Shown one piece after another: positions 1 through 12,250 of a stretch of 64,000 nucleotides of DNA. Source of the DNA: Macrotrachela quadricornifera (Eukaryota; Rotifera; Eurotatoria; Philodinida; Philodinidae); assembly GCA_022393335.1 (NCBI GenBank), contig JAJEKB010021165.1:194057-258056 (forward strand). The letters are read 5' to 3'. A program made the translations under genes and the position numbers. How positions within the stretch are numbered: position 1 is the stretch's first letter; each line of letters opens with the position of its first letter. The notes below the pieces were generated by a model, which saw only the letters and a program-made list of their open reading frames with translations, had not been told where the DNA came from and did no database searches.

Positions 1-384
1 AAAGACATACTATGCATTTTCGGGATCACCGCTTCAACCAATAAAAGTTATTCTCGTTGCAAACATCAATCGTACTTTGGAAAGTTTTTTAATTCGTAAT
101 AAACCTCGGCGAGAAATATTAACAAAAATGGAATGAATATAAACATTAGCTATAAATAACTATTTCTCTTATACACTATCTATCGTCTAGTTATTCAAAC
201 TGTATCGCTTTTTTTACAGATCATGCATTCTATACCAAACGCAATCTCTTGTTTGTATCTTCTTTTATAAATGCTAAATGAAAAACATACGCTATCTTCT
301 TTTCAATAAAAGAAAACTAATCAACACTCTTATAGATAATCAAAAATCTGCCCGACAGGCAATACCATATTCTCTATTATTAAA
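1..384. other. AT-rich sequence with no recognised gene
   Basis: I see no open frame, RNA gene or repeat here. It lies outside the inverted-repeat arm that begins near 385. Confidence 0.4.
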
Positions 385-1140
385 CAAGTAATGCTCGTCG
401 CGGACAACTCACTTGACCCTCGACTGAATCTTTTTTCATATTTTGTCTTCGTTTGATATATTGTTGATATTTGCACTGATGGTTCAGTTAGTTCACTCAA
501 ACCTACCACGTTTTTTGATTTTCAAAAGCGAGGCTGTTAATCTCGTCTTTGATAATTAGCCAGCGCTTTTAATCTTCACATCACAGAGGACATTTATAAA
601 ATCTTTAAGAAGGATTGATTAGGGATTAGTATCATTCACATACATTATGTTTTCGACTATTTCCTCCAAAGCTTCAGGTTTGAAAACGTTTCTCATTGAA
701 AGAGATCTTCCAAAGAATTGTACAATCGTTTCATTCACAAATATTTTTGATAATAGCTGAACTCAACAGTTCTCTGGATAAGCTTTTTGATACCTTCCAT
801 TAAAAATAGTTCGCAGTCAGTCGTCGGCGTCGTCCCTTCGGTCCGCCACTCCTGACTGCTCGTCTACATCAACTGTGTAGATCTAACTCATTCACTATCC
901 CATGTTCTTGCTGCACATAATTTCTAGAGATGTCAGGTTTATAAACGAAACACACGTCAATTACATGGACTGCATAAACTACTAACAAGAGGGTGATGGC
1001 GGATTCAATAGCATCTCTTCTTGCAAACCTTAAGTTTTTATTTAAAATACATCTTTTTTACCCTTGAGTTAGAATAGGGTAATCCTTTTCTGATTGCTGA
1101 GACCAAGCTAAGCCTATGTTTTTTTTTGACCCTGACACAA

Positions 1141-1173
<33 letters not shown>

Positions 1174-1660
1174 AATTTTTTTTTCATATGACCCTCCTTT
1201 CAGTCGAGGGAACAATTGATGCCACTGCAGCTCTTGATCATGCAAACTTTCTTCTAGACTGTTAACCTTACCCTTTCCATCTTATAAACAGCTCCTCTAC
1301 CCACGTACAGGAAATGTTTTCGAATTACAAAAGCGCCGTGTATACTGTACGGCGATCATTCTCATTGTAAAAATATTTCTCCGAGTGCCGAGAGAAAAAT
1401 AACCGACCACATCGAATGTGGTTAAGAATGAACGAAACTAGAGCTTCTTTTTCTTTCTTAAAAGTCACTCGCGACGGCCCCAACAATCTTTTGGAATAGA
1501 CTAGTACAATTTTCCCTACACTGCTCAAATGAACTAAAGGTAAAAGAGCGATCATGTTCTTCACCACCAGACCATACCAACAACTACCATCAATTCCTTT
1601 GTCCCCTACATATCATCCAAGGAAGTGATGTTCCTTTAACCCTTATATGAGAGCCGGAGT
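385..1660 (-). repeat. Arm 1 of a 1.3 kb dispersed inverted repeat
   Basis: This segment matches the reverse complement of about 55490-56752 almost throughout. The outer border lies near the shared motif GTTGTCCGCGACGAGCG. Both copies carry the same internal landmarks: a GC-richer block near 815-870, a CA/TG microsatellite (about 1144-1174 here, degenerate in arm 2), and a short block containing ACCCTCCTTTCAGTCGAGGG. Short frames appear in both arms, but they shift relative to each other, so I read it as non-coding. The class of element is not known to me. Confidence 0.8.
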
Positions 1661-1895
1661 TAAGATGTTTTTTTGACCCCTATGAGTCATCCGGTAAAAG
1701 GATGTATTTTTGACCCCTATGTGAGAGCCAGGGTTAAGATGTTTTTTTGACCCCTATGAGTCATCCGGTAAAAGGATGTTTTTTTGACCCCTATGTGAGA
1801 GCCAGGGTTAAGATGTTTTTTTGACCCCTGTGAGTCATCCGGTAAAAGGATGTTTTTTTGACCCCTATGAGTCATCCGGCAAAAGGATGTTTTTT
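1640..1895. repeat. Tandem repeat of two alternating units of about 37 bases
   Basis: Two related units alternate. One contains GAGAGCCAGGGTTAAGATG and the other GAGTCATCCGGTAAAAGGATG. Each is followed by TTTTTTTGACCCCTATG. About seven units are visible. The same units occur inverted on both sides of the N gap near 55270-55500, so they form the inner end of the dispersed repeat. Confidence 0.85.
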
Positions 1896-2082
1896 TGACC
1901 TGCGACAAACCCACAAACGCGTTTCCATTTTTTTCGTATTACCCTCCCTTCAATCGAGGGAATAAATCACTATCAAACATCCAACAACAGACATAGCATG
2001 AAACCTAAATCCGAATATTTCATTTTGAACATTATCTAGTTGCACATGCAAATCGAAAATTCATCTTCATCAACCAATTATA

Positions 2083-2334
2083 TTAACCCTTCCGAGACGG
2101 GTTCATTTCGAACAATAATTACAAATTTCTTAGCTTTTCAAAAATGATTGAGATGTTAATCCACTTGAATTTATTTATGTATCAATCTTCTTCTTTGTAG
2201 CAATCTAAAGACTATATATAGGACGATAGCAAAGCGCTTGCTTCGAAGAAACGAGAAAAAATTCGAATTCTCCTGTACTAGATGACGTGAGATTTAATGA
2301 CGTTTTAAAACGTCGCCGGTCCCGAAAGGGTTAA
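2083..2334. mobile_element. piggyBac-like MITE flanked by TTAA
   Basis: A 244-base element (2087-2330) begins CCCTTCCGAGACGGG and ends CCGGTCCCGAAAGGG, which are imperfect terminal inverted repeats. Both sides carry TTAA (2083-2086 and 2331-2334). A TTAA target duplication next to termini starting CCC is the hallmark of piggyBac-type insertions. There is no coding capacity, so it would have been moved by an enzyme encoded elsewhere. Confidence 0.7.
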
Positions 2335-4305
2335 CAACATCTAGAAAAAATAGCTTGATAAAACAACTTATCACAACAAAAATTCTAATCATTATTGCTT
2401 CTGTAAAACCTACACATACTTCATGAACACAGACTTTATTCTATAAAGAAAATAATGACTATTCTCACAATTAAGCAATCATTACTGAGACCACGCTTCA
2501 CTTTATCAAGATTTAACCAGCTTTATGCATCAGCATAATATTCAAAACTATCAAAATACACTATAAGCAATGAAAATTCCAGGCTTCACAGTAATCTATA
2601 TCGTTAAGCAAGCAACGTATAATACGCGACCAAAAAGCAAATATGACCACCAAAAGGAAGCAAACTCAAAATCGCTTTCATTGCTCCTGTAAATACATAT
2701 ACCCGAAATTCATCGTAGTACAAGAAATCATGCTGATACTCACACCATACCGATCAGATTCTTTTAATATTAGCACATTCACCTAATTCTCGATTGATTT
2801 ATATATAATTCTATCCAAAAGTTATTACTCTTAACTTATCTGATCACGATTACTTCGGCAAGGATGAAACGCGTCTTAACATAGCTTCGAATCTTCTTAT
2901 ATAATCTCACCCTCAAGATTATCTGACCAAGTTTCCCGGAATTCGGCTTCAAAAATAAACGAAATCCAATCGACTAGGCTTTTAAACTTACTAGATCACT
3001 TACAAAACAATCTGTACAGTTATACTGCCGAATTCAGTGACCGGTGGCTAGAAACTTTGCAAAAAACTCTGAAATTTCGAAATTAAGATCAGTAACAAGC
3101 AACCTTCTGAAATTAGGAGCACTCATCCTATTCCGCGATGTTGCACATTCCAGAATCAGTTCCATCAACTCCAGAATTCCATTTTTTCACGAGCTAATTC
3201 AATTCCGGAATCGTATAACATAATTTCCACAATTTCGGGACTCATTCATACTAATTCCATATTATATCTAGGAACTCCTTACGATTTCGGAATTGCATCA
3301 TTTAGTCATTCGATGCCGCTGTATACAACATCGCGAAATAGAATGTATTCTCTGGTTTTTCGATCGAAATCAGTATCTCATCCATTCATTTACTTATTGA
3401 AAAATTCCAGCAAAATTTTTCTATTCGTTTTTTTCTATTTTGAACATTACTACTGTTCTCCACTTGGATGATTTTAGGTTGTCTCTGTAAAAAAAAAACT
3501 CGTAATAGAAATGACAATGACGATAAATCATAGATACGTGCGACCATGACTTTTCAGAACAGAAATCAAAAGTCATATTTTTATTACTTCTCAGAATCTT
3601 ATCAATCATATCTTAAATATTATTAGGAAAAGAAAAAAAAATCAGGTCTCATATTCACATATTTATAATATAAGACGTTGAAACTTCAAACAATTTCAAT
3701 ATGTTTATATACAGATTTTCTTTTGTACAAAATATGCAACTCAAATTCAGCAGATGTATCATATAATCCTGGATAGTTTTATGTAAAATATTCTATATTA
3801 AAAAATCTATTACGCGAAAAACCTATGAATGGTTGAACATAATATATTTTTAGGTTCTGAAAGACTCAAACCTTTTCTAAAATGATATTATTCAAGAAAA
3901 CACACAGAAACCCAAATAAAGTGGAGAGCTACCGTTTTTCTTATGATTTATCGTTAGTCAAACTAGGCATAGAGCCATTCGATTTGTGACAAATAGTTTT
4001 CGCTGACTTTTCATTGAATACAGCGTGAAAATTTGAATTCACACATCTCTATAATTGCCTCTTTTTCTTTCACTTAAAAAATCACCAACCATGTCAGATA
4101 ATGATTTGAAATAGGAACGATGAATAATACCAGATACAAATACTCTTCTATATCTCTTATTGATTTATACAATTGCGGCAGTCGAGTTTATTGACTTTTT
4201 TTTCTTATGGAATGATTTATGAGTTTAATTACTTTTCAACACCTATAAGAAAAAAAAGATAATAATACCTTTACAACATAAGTAAAATCATATTCTAGTC
4301 TAAAC
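2335..4305. other. Intergenic, no gene seen
   Basis: AT-rich, with many stops in all frames. Between about 2930 and 3300 there are unusually many short variants of the palindrome ATTCCGGAAT (for example near 2938, 3150, 3170 and 3205), without a strict period. Nothing else was recognised. The last few hundred bases would hold the promoter of the receptor gene downstream. Confidence 0.4.
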
Positions 4306-7300
4306 ATGATTTTCATTTCTTCAAATATGTTCTTACTCTGTATACTAATTTTATGGCAAACTCAACAAGTCATACAATATCAAATTAATATGTACTATAC
4401 CGATAACAACGATCGAGATGGATATTGTCTTTTATACTATCCTTCAATCAATTTTTCTGATGAATTTCATCAGTCTCTCAAATATCGTCCTCATCAAATA
4501 ATTCCCTATTGCCTTCGATCATCAGAAGACAGTTTGTCTATCGCACAGGTTAATAGTGACATTATAATTAAATCTACAATTAGTTTTGCTGATTTATATA
4601 AACAAAATATAAGTAGCGACATGCTAATTTCATGGTCAGCTCCTATTGACCTAGCTGAACGTTATCAAATGTTTTTATCTAATGTATCAAATTCATCATC
4701 TTGGGCGAACACATTATTCTATAATTGTACATACCCATGGTTTGGACCTCGTTGTCAATTTGCATTCGATCTAACAGATGATGTAACAGTTATTCCTGCA
4801 TTACATGAGTTGATATATTGGAATTTGTTCGCACACCATATGATGTGGGATAGAATAAAAGTGACATGTTATGAACATCTTCAATGTGAAACATGGTTAA
4901 TATGTTTGGATTGGCGTGAAATTTGTAATGGAAAATTCGATTGTTTCGATGGATCAGATGAATTCAATTGTTGGCAATTGGAAATGAATGAATGTAATGA
5001 AAATGAATATCGATGTTATAATGGACAATGTATTCCAAAAAATTTTCATCTCGATTACATACTTGATCCAGACTGTTTAGATCGAACAGATGAATACAAA
5101 ACAAATAACTATCCTAAATTTTGTTCGTTTGATCCTACATTTCGATGTGAAGAACATAAATGTCATCCAGAATCAATAGATTTCTCTTGTGGTAATGGAA
5201 AATGTGAAGAAGAGACCGAAGTATGTTTCAAAAGCCGTAACAATGTTTCCAATAATGATTTATGTTCAAACGCTATGCGTTGTATCTTCCGTATCGTTTT
5301 TAGGCATGACTATAGATGGTGTGACGAATATTGTACTAATATAACTTGTATAGAAGTATATTGTCCGCCTTTTTATGAGTTTCCTCCAGGTCCTATATTT
5401 TTCGGACATGTTAGATTTATTTTCTCGCGCGATGAAGTTGTTCTATATGATATGTTTTCTCGTCCAAAATATGTATGCTATGACGAAAAACTTTGTGGCG
5501 ATTTTCTTCCAGCAAAAGAACTTGTCAATGATTCAACATGCCGTTATTTTCATGATTTAGAAATTGATGAGACAAAATTTGACACTGTATTTGGTGAACA
5601 AATTCAATTGATTAAAGAACATTTTCATACATGTTTAACAATGTCCAATGAAGAACACTATTTAAACCAAAAAATGATGTATCAATGTCAAAATTCTAGT
5701 AAATACATTTCAAAATATCGTCTTTTAGATTTGACAAAAGATTGTCCATTTGGCGATGATGAAACATACAATAATGAAAGTTGTTTACTTAATGATGCTA
5801 AATATCGTTATAAATGTTCAATAGATAATAATGATATTTGTTTTGCACCATTCATTCCGACTTTCGAAAGATTGGATCAATACAAGTATGGTTGCGATTC
5901 GTTTAGACAATTTCACGACGCTATTGAAACAAAACAAAATGAAATCGATTTTCAAATGATATGTGACGGATTAAATGATCTTTTACCTATAGTAATTGAT
6001 GGACAAAATGAAACAGATGAAACCGGATGTGAACATTGGATCTGTAATAATACTTATACAAGATGTAATAAATTCTGGACATGTCCAAATGGAGCTGATG
6101 AAGTAAATTGTCCATTATCGATTTGTCCGGAATTCTATCATGATTGTGTCTTTTTCAATGATACAAAGCATATATCATGTTTACATATGAATTATTCTGG
6201 TGATGGAATTGTTCATTGTCTAGGCGCAACTGATGAACCAAATCAATGTCTAGAAATATATCCTATTTTTTTTGCCTACAATTTCCGCTGTAGAAACGAT
6301 GCAAAATGTCTTTTTATGCGGGAATTTTGTAATGGACATGAAAAATGTCAATTAGGTGACGATGAACTCTTTTGTAACAACAATACAGAAGATTATAAAT
6401 GTTTTTCCGATAATAACAAGACAGATGTCGAAAGTTTTCTTTGTAATTTCGGCATACCTGGAGATCGATCAAAATTTATTTCTTTTTTCACAGTACGTGA
6501 CATACCAACTTACGCTTTACAGTTCAATTCAACTAAAAATTTGTCGATGTTGACATATGAGACGAGAGTGATAACTAATCAAAACACTCGAATAGTCAAT
6601 GACGTAAACGATGATGATGTGTTACCATGTAACAGAGGACTTCCTATTTACATTCGCACAAATACTGATGTACATACTTTATCTTGCCTTTGTCCACCCA
6701 GTTACTATGGAAATAAATGTCAATATCAAAATCAACGTATTAGTCTTACTCTACAAATTCGAGCAACATCTGATTGGAATACTTTATTTACATTTCTTAT
6801 CTTTTTAATTGATGATCATGAAACGAATATCGAATCACATGATTATATCGAATATTTACCTAGTCGAGATTGTGACATTAAATTTAATGTTTATCTACTC
6901 TATTTAACTCGACCAAAAAATTCATCAAAAAATTATTCAGTACGTATTGATGCATATAATAGAATGAAAATGACTTATCGAGCTAGTTGGATATTTCCAC
7001 TTCAATTTCCATTTTTACCTATTCATCGTTTACCTGTTCATCTTATTATTCCATTTGTCGATGTTCAACCGCTTTTACAATGTTCATTTCCATGTATTCA
7101 TGGACAATGCTATAGTTTTGTAAATGATCGAAATTCGTCATTTTGTCGATGTTATCCTGGTTGGACAGGTGTTCAGTGTGACCGAATGTATTTATGTGAT
7201 TGTGAATTTACAAAACAATGTATCGATGAATCGATTTGTTTATGTCCAATTGGTCGTTATGGTCGTCGGTGTTATCTTTTTCAAACTTCATGTCATTCAA

Positions 7301-8997
7301 CAAATTGTGCTAATAATGGTCAATGTATACCAGATGATGAACGTTACATAGATCTTCATCAAAATAGATCAACATGTATTTGTCCATCAGAATATATTGG
7401 TGATCAATGTGAATATGAACGAAAAAGTCAACAAACTCAAATTGATATATCATTTGATGATTCATTGATAATTCCATCATCATTAATTATTCATCTTATT
7501 CAAATTCATGAAAATGCAGCTCCAAATCGAACAAGCCTAATAAAAAAGATTCGATTCGATCAAACTTCATTAACATTCTACACTTCAATCATGTTTCATT
7601 TAGCTTTTGCTAAAATGTTTAATAATTATTATTTAATTATTCTACAGGAACAAGAAATTCTTCATTCTTATATTTCTACAAAAATTATTCCTTCTCATCG
7701 ATGTGCATCGATTAATGAATTATTCAATAAGACAATTATTGAACAAGAATTATTACGACGTATTAAATTATATCATATTCCATGCCAAAAACAACATGAA
7801 TTAGTTTGTTTCTATGATTCAATTCATTTATGTTTATGTGATAATTATCATCGTGCAAATTGTTTTCGATTCAATCACGATATTACCCATAATTGTGATG
7901 GAGCTAATTCATGTGAAAATGAAGGTCAATGTTTTCTTGATCAAAATACATGTCCAAAATTATCGATATGTGCCTGTTCACGATGTTCATTTGGATCACG
8001 ATGTCAATTTTCAACAGAAGGATCAACACTTTTACTCGACATTATTCTCGGCTATCGTTTTACTCCACATGTTGCAATTACTAAACAATCTAATATTATT
8101 AAATTTTCTATAGCATTGACCATAATTCTACTTGTTCTAGGTCTGATCAATAATATATGTACATATTTGACCTTTCAAATGAGAAAAACTCGTGATGTTG
8201 GTTGCGGTATCTATTTATTTTCATCATCAATCATTGGTTTAATTACAATGTGTATATTAACAGTTAAATTCTGGCTACTTCTTGCATCACAAACAGGTTC
8301 AATTAAGAATCGTTTATTTATACAAATCCAATGTATTACACTAGACTTTGTTTTACGAATTCTTTTATCTAGTGGAGAATGGGTTCGTGTTTGTGTTAGT
8401 ATTGAACGAACTATGGCTGTTTTACAAGGAACATATTTTAATAAAATGAAAAGTAAAAAAATAGCAAAATGGATGTTAGTTGTTATTTTAATTTTTACTA
8501 TTTGTACACATATACATGATCCAATTTATCGTCGTTTATATGATGATGAAGAAGAACAACGATTTTGGTGTATTACGAAATTTTCATCATCTTTACGAAC
8601 CTTTGATAAATTCGTAAATATTATTCATTTTTTTATTCCATTTATAATTAATTTTATTTCGGCATTACTTATTATCATTAATGCAACTGGCAAACGTTCA
8701 AATGCTCAAAAAAATTTACCTTATAAACATATTCTACGTGAACAATTAAAAGAACATAAACATTTATTAATTTCACCAATTATTCTTATTCTATTAGAAA
8801 TTCCTTATCTTGTTATTTCATTCTTATCTGGATGTATGAAATCAACTCGAGATTCTTGGTTTTATCTTATTGGATATTATATCGCATTTATTCCATCAAT
8901 GTTAACATTTATTATCTTTGTTTTACCATCAAAACTCTACAAGACAGAGTTCAAGAAATCAGTCAAAAGTTTTGTATCACGATTAATCCATCCATAA
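4306..8997 (+). CDS. Chimeric LDLa/EGF adhesion-type receptor with rhodopsin-like 7TM domain
   Basis: A 1,563-residue single-exon gene. It opens with a hydrophobic signal peptide (about residues 8-25). The ectodomain is very Cys-rich and has many N-glycosylation sites. LDLa-like modules with the acidic C-x-D-x-x-D-E-x-x-C pattern lie near residues 189-223, 229-262, 575-602 and 662-690. EGF-like modules ending C-x-C-x-x-G-(W/Y)-x-G-x-x-C lie near 775-805, 926-958, 963-1037 and 1195-1236. Seven hydrophobic helices follow at about 1264-1549. After TM3 the motif SIERTMAV stands where rhodopsin-like receptors have DRY. The tail after TM7 is short and basic, which fits a G-protein-coupled receptor of the cell surface. 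The ligand is unknown. Bdelloids carry many such chimeras. The frame is intact, so it is probably functional. Confidence 0.88.
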   Translation: MIFISSNMFLLCILILWQTQQVIQYQINMYYTDNNDRDGYCLLYYPSINFSDEFHQSLKYRPHQIIPYCLRSSEDSLSIAQVNSDIIIKSTISFADLYKQNISSDMLISWSAPIDLAERYQMFLSNVSNSSSWANTLFYNCTYPWFGPRCQFAFDLTDDVTVIPALHELIYWNLFAHHMMWDRIKVTCYEHLQCETWLICLDWREICNGKFDCFDGSDEFNCWQLEMNECNENEYRCYNGQCIPKNFHLDYILDPDCLDRTDEYKTNNYPKFCSFDPTFRCEEHKCHPESIDFSCGNGKCEEETEVCFKSRNNVSNNDLCSNAMRCIFRIVFRHDYRWCDEYCTNITCIEVYCPPFYEFPPGPIFFGHVRFIFSRDEVVLYDMFSRPKYVCYDEKLCGDFLPAKELVNDSTCRYFHDLEIDETKFDTVFGEQIQLIKEHFHTCLTMSNEEHYLNQKMMYQCQNSSKYISKYRLLDLTKDCPFGDDETYNNESCLLNDAKYRYKCSIDNNDICFAPFIPTFERLDQYKYGCDSFRQFHDAIETKQNEIDFQMICDGLNDLLPIVIDGQNETDETGCEHWICNNTYTRCNKFWTCPNGADEVNCPLSICPEFYHDCVFFNDTKHISCLHMNYSGDGIVHCLGATDEPNQCLEIYPIFFAYNFRCRNDAKCLFMREFCNGHEKCQLGDDELFCNNNTEDYKCFSDNNKTDVESFLCNFGIPGDRSKFISFFTVRDIPTYALQFNSTKNLSMLTYETRVITNQNTRIVNDVNDDDVLPCNRGLPIYIRTNTDVHTLSCLCPPSYYGNKCQYQNQRISLTLQIRATSDWNTLFTFLIFLIDDHETNIESHDYIEYLPSRDCDIKFNVYLLYLTRPKNSSKNYSVRIDAYNRMKMTYRASWIFPLQFPFLPIHRLPVHLIIPFVDVQPLLQCSFPCIHGQCYSFVNDRNSSFCRCYPGWTGVQCDRMYLCDCEFTKQCIDESICLCPIGRYGRRCYLFQTSCHSTNCANNGQCIPDDERYIDLHQNRSTCICPSEYIGDQCEYERKSQQTQIDISFDDSLIIPSSLIIHLIQIHENAAPNRTSLIKKIRFDQTSLTFYTSIMFHLAFAKMFNNYYLIILQEQEILHSYISTKIIPSHRCASINELFNKTIIEQELLRRIKLYHIPCQKQHELVCFYDSIHLCLCDNYHRANCFRFNHDITHNCDGANSCENEGQCFLDQNTCPKLSICACSRCSFGSRCQFSTEGSTLLLDIILGYRFTPHVAITKQSNIIKFSIALTIILLVLGLINNICTYLTFQMRKTRDVGCGIYLFSSSIIGLITMCILTVKFWLLLASQTGSIKNRLFIQIQCITLDFVLRILLSSGEWVRVCVSIERTMAVLQGTYFNKMKSKKIAKWMLVVILIFTICTHIHDPIYRRLYDDEEEQRFWCITKFSSSLRTFDKFVNIIHFFIPFIINFISALLIIINATGKRSNAQKNLPYKHILREQLKEHKHLLISPIILILLEIPYLVISFLSGCMKSTRDSWFYLIGYYIAFIPSMLTFIIFVLPSKLYKTEFKKSVKSFVSRLIHP

Positions 8998-9944
8998 ATA
9001 CTTGATGAATATTCTAAACTATTTGATATCTTTCATTTTGTTTTATCATTTACAAACTACATACGAACTTATTCGATAAGATGATCGACAGGTACAAACA
9101 TGTACTATAAATTTTAAAAAATTAGGAATTATGCAAAACATTTTCTCTTGCAATTTTAAGACTCTGTAACAAACTTTAATTATATATCAAAATATTAAAT
9201 AACAGACGCTTCAGATTATTAAGCAGAAAAAATTTATGTCTACTCTCAGGACTATGCTACTCATGAAAAAACGCTACTTTTACAGTCATTTTTATTCGTA
9301 TCCTCATGGCTTACCTCATCTTTTATGTACAGAGTAGCTTATTAGTTTTACCATATCAGGTACTTCCAGTGAAATGAAATTACTAGAATGAAATATGTAT
9401 GTATAGGTTATTTCATAGATCTTTAAGAAGAGTGATATTGTTTTCTCTTTTTGTTCATCTTGCCAAACGTGATTACAACATCAACTATTACATAATATTC
9501 ATAATTATATTGGCAACTAACCTGTTTTATTTATGTCGGATAGTTATACAAAGACTGACATCATTAATCAGAATATTAGCAGATTTTCGAAATCTCAAAA
9601 TCTTAAAAAAATCCATTGAAACTTCTTAAAATCTCTGATGTATGATGATATCGAATAGTCATCGATCTTCAATGCTTACTAGAAAATCTTAAGAGTTATC
9701 TTTTAGCTACGAATATCCATAATTAGATCCGTAACATCTCTAGTTTAGTTGAATGAGTTGAAGCTCATCAGCATGCTCTTATTCTCATAAATTCAATTTC
9801 CTCAAAGGCAATCTCGACACAATACTAATTCTGACGTTAAATTGCTTCATGATCATAATATTCATTGAACCAGTATTTCCTATGTTGCAACCGTTTTACT
9901 AAATCTATAGATCATCCTATGAAATTATAAAATAGTTTATACTA
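8998..9944. other. Intergenic, no gene seen
   Basis: This is the AT-rich 3' flank of the receptor gene. Short frames are present but show no family features, and I saw no repeat structure. Confidence 0.4.
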
Positions 9945-9974
9945 GTGGAGGCACCCGATGAAAAGAGAATATGG

Positions 9975-10335
9975 TCAAATTTTTACATCTTCCATCCGAC
10001 TTTTTCTGCTGCACATAACACGTCTTCTAAAGGATTGTTCCCCGCTGTGGCTGAGCTATCTGCAACAGAACTTTTCGCGTCACACCTGAAACCTGTTGAG
10101 CAGGACTTTTACTGGCATGAGTCACGCATCTTTAACAGGATTGTTCCTGCTATGCGTTAGATGTTCGTCATTGGACTCCTCTCGCCATGTGTGATACCTC
10201 TTCCACAGGACTTTTTTCATCATACCTGGAACCTCTGCTACAGAGCTTTTCCCGTCGTGCATAGGGTATCTTTCATAGAGCTTTTCCCTCCGTCCATCAG
10301 GCATCTTCAACAGGGCTCTTCTCATCGGACTCAAG
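9975..10335. repeat. Degenerate minisatellite of about 36 bases
   Basis: Eight or nine imperfect units of 33-37 bases share the pattern (A/G)NATCTNNNNCAGGNCTTTTC. Read on the minus strand from 10334 to 10122 they give an open 70-residue frame with a 12-residue period rich in basic residues and Pro. The frame does not extend over the rest of the array, so coding is doubtful. Confidence 0.6.
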
Positions 10336-10847
10336 CTGACATTTTCATTCTCAAATTTGCATTGAACTGCCTCATTTGATTAGAAAGTGAGTGAGATTAC
10401 GGCAAGGAGGAAACAGCGGACTTCGGGACTCCACGAGACTCCACGGGACTCCAAGGGACTTCTGGAGTCCTTGCTATTATAAAAATATGCTGCTTTTCAT
10501 GATCGGTTATTAAAAGCGAAGAAAAATACAATTTCAGTAAAAGAACACTTAGACTTTCGCAGAGGGTTCAAAAATGATTAAATAACTGCCGGTTCAATCA
10601 AAAAAAGGTTTTTTATTATTATCAACATCTTATATATGCGCTTAAAACTACGATAAAATGTAAAAAAACAATTAAAAATAACGAACTTATAAATATAAAA
10701 ACAATCAATTACTTAACGAAGATAGCATGCAAGAGAAAAATAAGTGAATTACTAAGTTAAAAAGAACATCCATTTAATATAAAAACTTATTGAATAAGAG
10801 ACCATCAAAGAACTAAGTTGAGAAGTACAAACAAATAAATGTAAATC

Positions 10848-11879
10848 TTATCTTCTTTTTGCTGATTCTCTTGTGTTGTATGAAGGTTCTATAGTTTGAA
10901 TCTTTCTTTTTACTTGTCTCTTCGTTATTGATGATGATGATGGTTTTCCAATACTTTCATCACCTGTTGATATTGAGATAGAATATGATGTAGATGAAGT
11001 TGAATTTGATGGAACTGTAACAGATGGTGATATAGCAGGCACGAAATTTGGTGGCAAAATTTGTTGAGGTGCATTATCTGATGTTGTACATGGTTGTTGA
11101 TTATTTATTGATAATGATGATGTTGATTGAGAATTGTTTATCATTTCTTTCAGTGCAGTACATATATTACCATTACGTAAACCTTGTAAATGTCTATAGA
11201 AGTTAGACATTTGAAATTTACCACGTCTTAATGTCGATGACAACCATTTTTTACAACAACATTTTATATTACCTTTTAATGTACTATCTAAATCATTTTG
11301 TATTGATATAGAATAATGTTGACCTTCAAGTAAAGAAAACTGTGATTTATTGTTTTCACATCAGCTATTCAATGTATCAATTATATATTTTTTATGTTCA
11401 TTAATTGATAAGTTAAAAGATCTTGATGTTGTCGTTTCTGATGAAATATTTGATGGAAGAGATGATGTTGAATCTGTTATTGTTGATGATGCATCTGTAG
11501 ATTTATCTAATGATAATAATTGATCACGTTTGAAAAGTTTAGCTAATTTTGCATCATCTATACATTTTTGCTTTAACAAATCAATAAGATAATCTACATT
11601 TCCTTTCACTCCAGGTTGTATAACAAATGTATCATCATCTTATATAAAACCATATCTCTTTTTAAAACCATCAAGACTTTTACTCTTCATATTCATAATA
11701 GAATATACATCAGGTGTCATCAGCAACGACTTTACACAATTAATACCTTGAATTTCAAGTAGAGCAGCAGCTGCATCACCGGCTTCTGCTTTAACAAAAT
11801 CAATAAATTTATCATCACGTAATGGCATTATATTTAATGGTAATACAGATGTATCAATAAGAACATCTAGTTGAAACAT
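10848..11879 (-). pseudogene. Transposon accessory protein, broken by two in-frame stops
   Basis: One continuous frame of 344 codons runs from 11879 to 10848 and is interrupted only by TAA at 11640-11642 and TGA at 11361-11363. The first 90 residues resemble the N-terminus of the divergent gene at 12251: an FIDFVKAEAG-type block, a LMTPDVYSIMNMK block, then a GNVDYLIDLLKQK block. After a Ser/Thr-rich linker comes a segment with CCCKKW followed by RGKFQMSNFYRHLQG, which looks like a small C-C-H zinc-binding, DNA-contacting domain. The C-terminus is Ser/Pro-rich and ends basic. It has no nuclease domain, so a DNA-binding or regulatory role is inferred. Confidence 0.6.
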
Positions 11880-12250
11880 GTTTAATTATTAATTATTTAT
11901 TAAATAAATTTCTCTCAAAAACGATGTACGTGAAATGGAAGAAATTGTAACGGATACTCGTCTTGAAATGACATAACTTATGATTCGCGAATATAATCAC
12001 CCATTAGTTTTTGAAGTTATACTCTCTATATTATCGAGATTATTATTTTGACGTTTCTAGCCACATTTCATCTTTTATGATAATATATTTTTTCATAGGC
12101 TTGAAGCATCATCTTATCATAAACGGTTGTCAATTAGAATTTTTATAAAAAACAATATCGTGAATATGAATCTGCACATCATTTTTAAACTATTTTCACT
12201 GGACTTATTGGTTACTGCTTTTTTAGATAAAATATTTTAAAAATATTATT
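11880..12250. promoter_or_regulatory. Shared upstream region of the two divergent transposon genes
   Basis: A gap of about 370 AT-rich bases lies between the starts of the minus-strand accessory gene and the plus-strand transposase gene. By position it must contain both promoters. I could not single out TATA or initiator elements. Confidence 0.35.

Noticed and set aside
1325..1567. Open frame conserved between the two inverted-repeat arms (also 55588-55932)
   Set aside because: The arms stay in the same frame only for about 45 codons, then shift relative to each other; differences are not biased to third positions as far as I can see.
1717..1914. Repetitive minus-strand frame of 65 codons
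   Set aside because: It is only the translation of the tandem repeat and has no support outside it.
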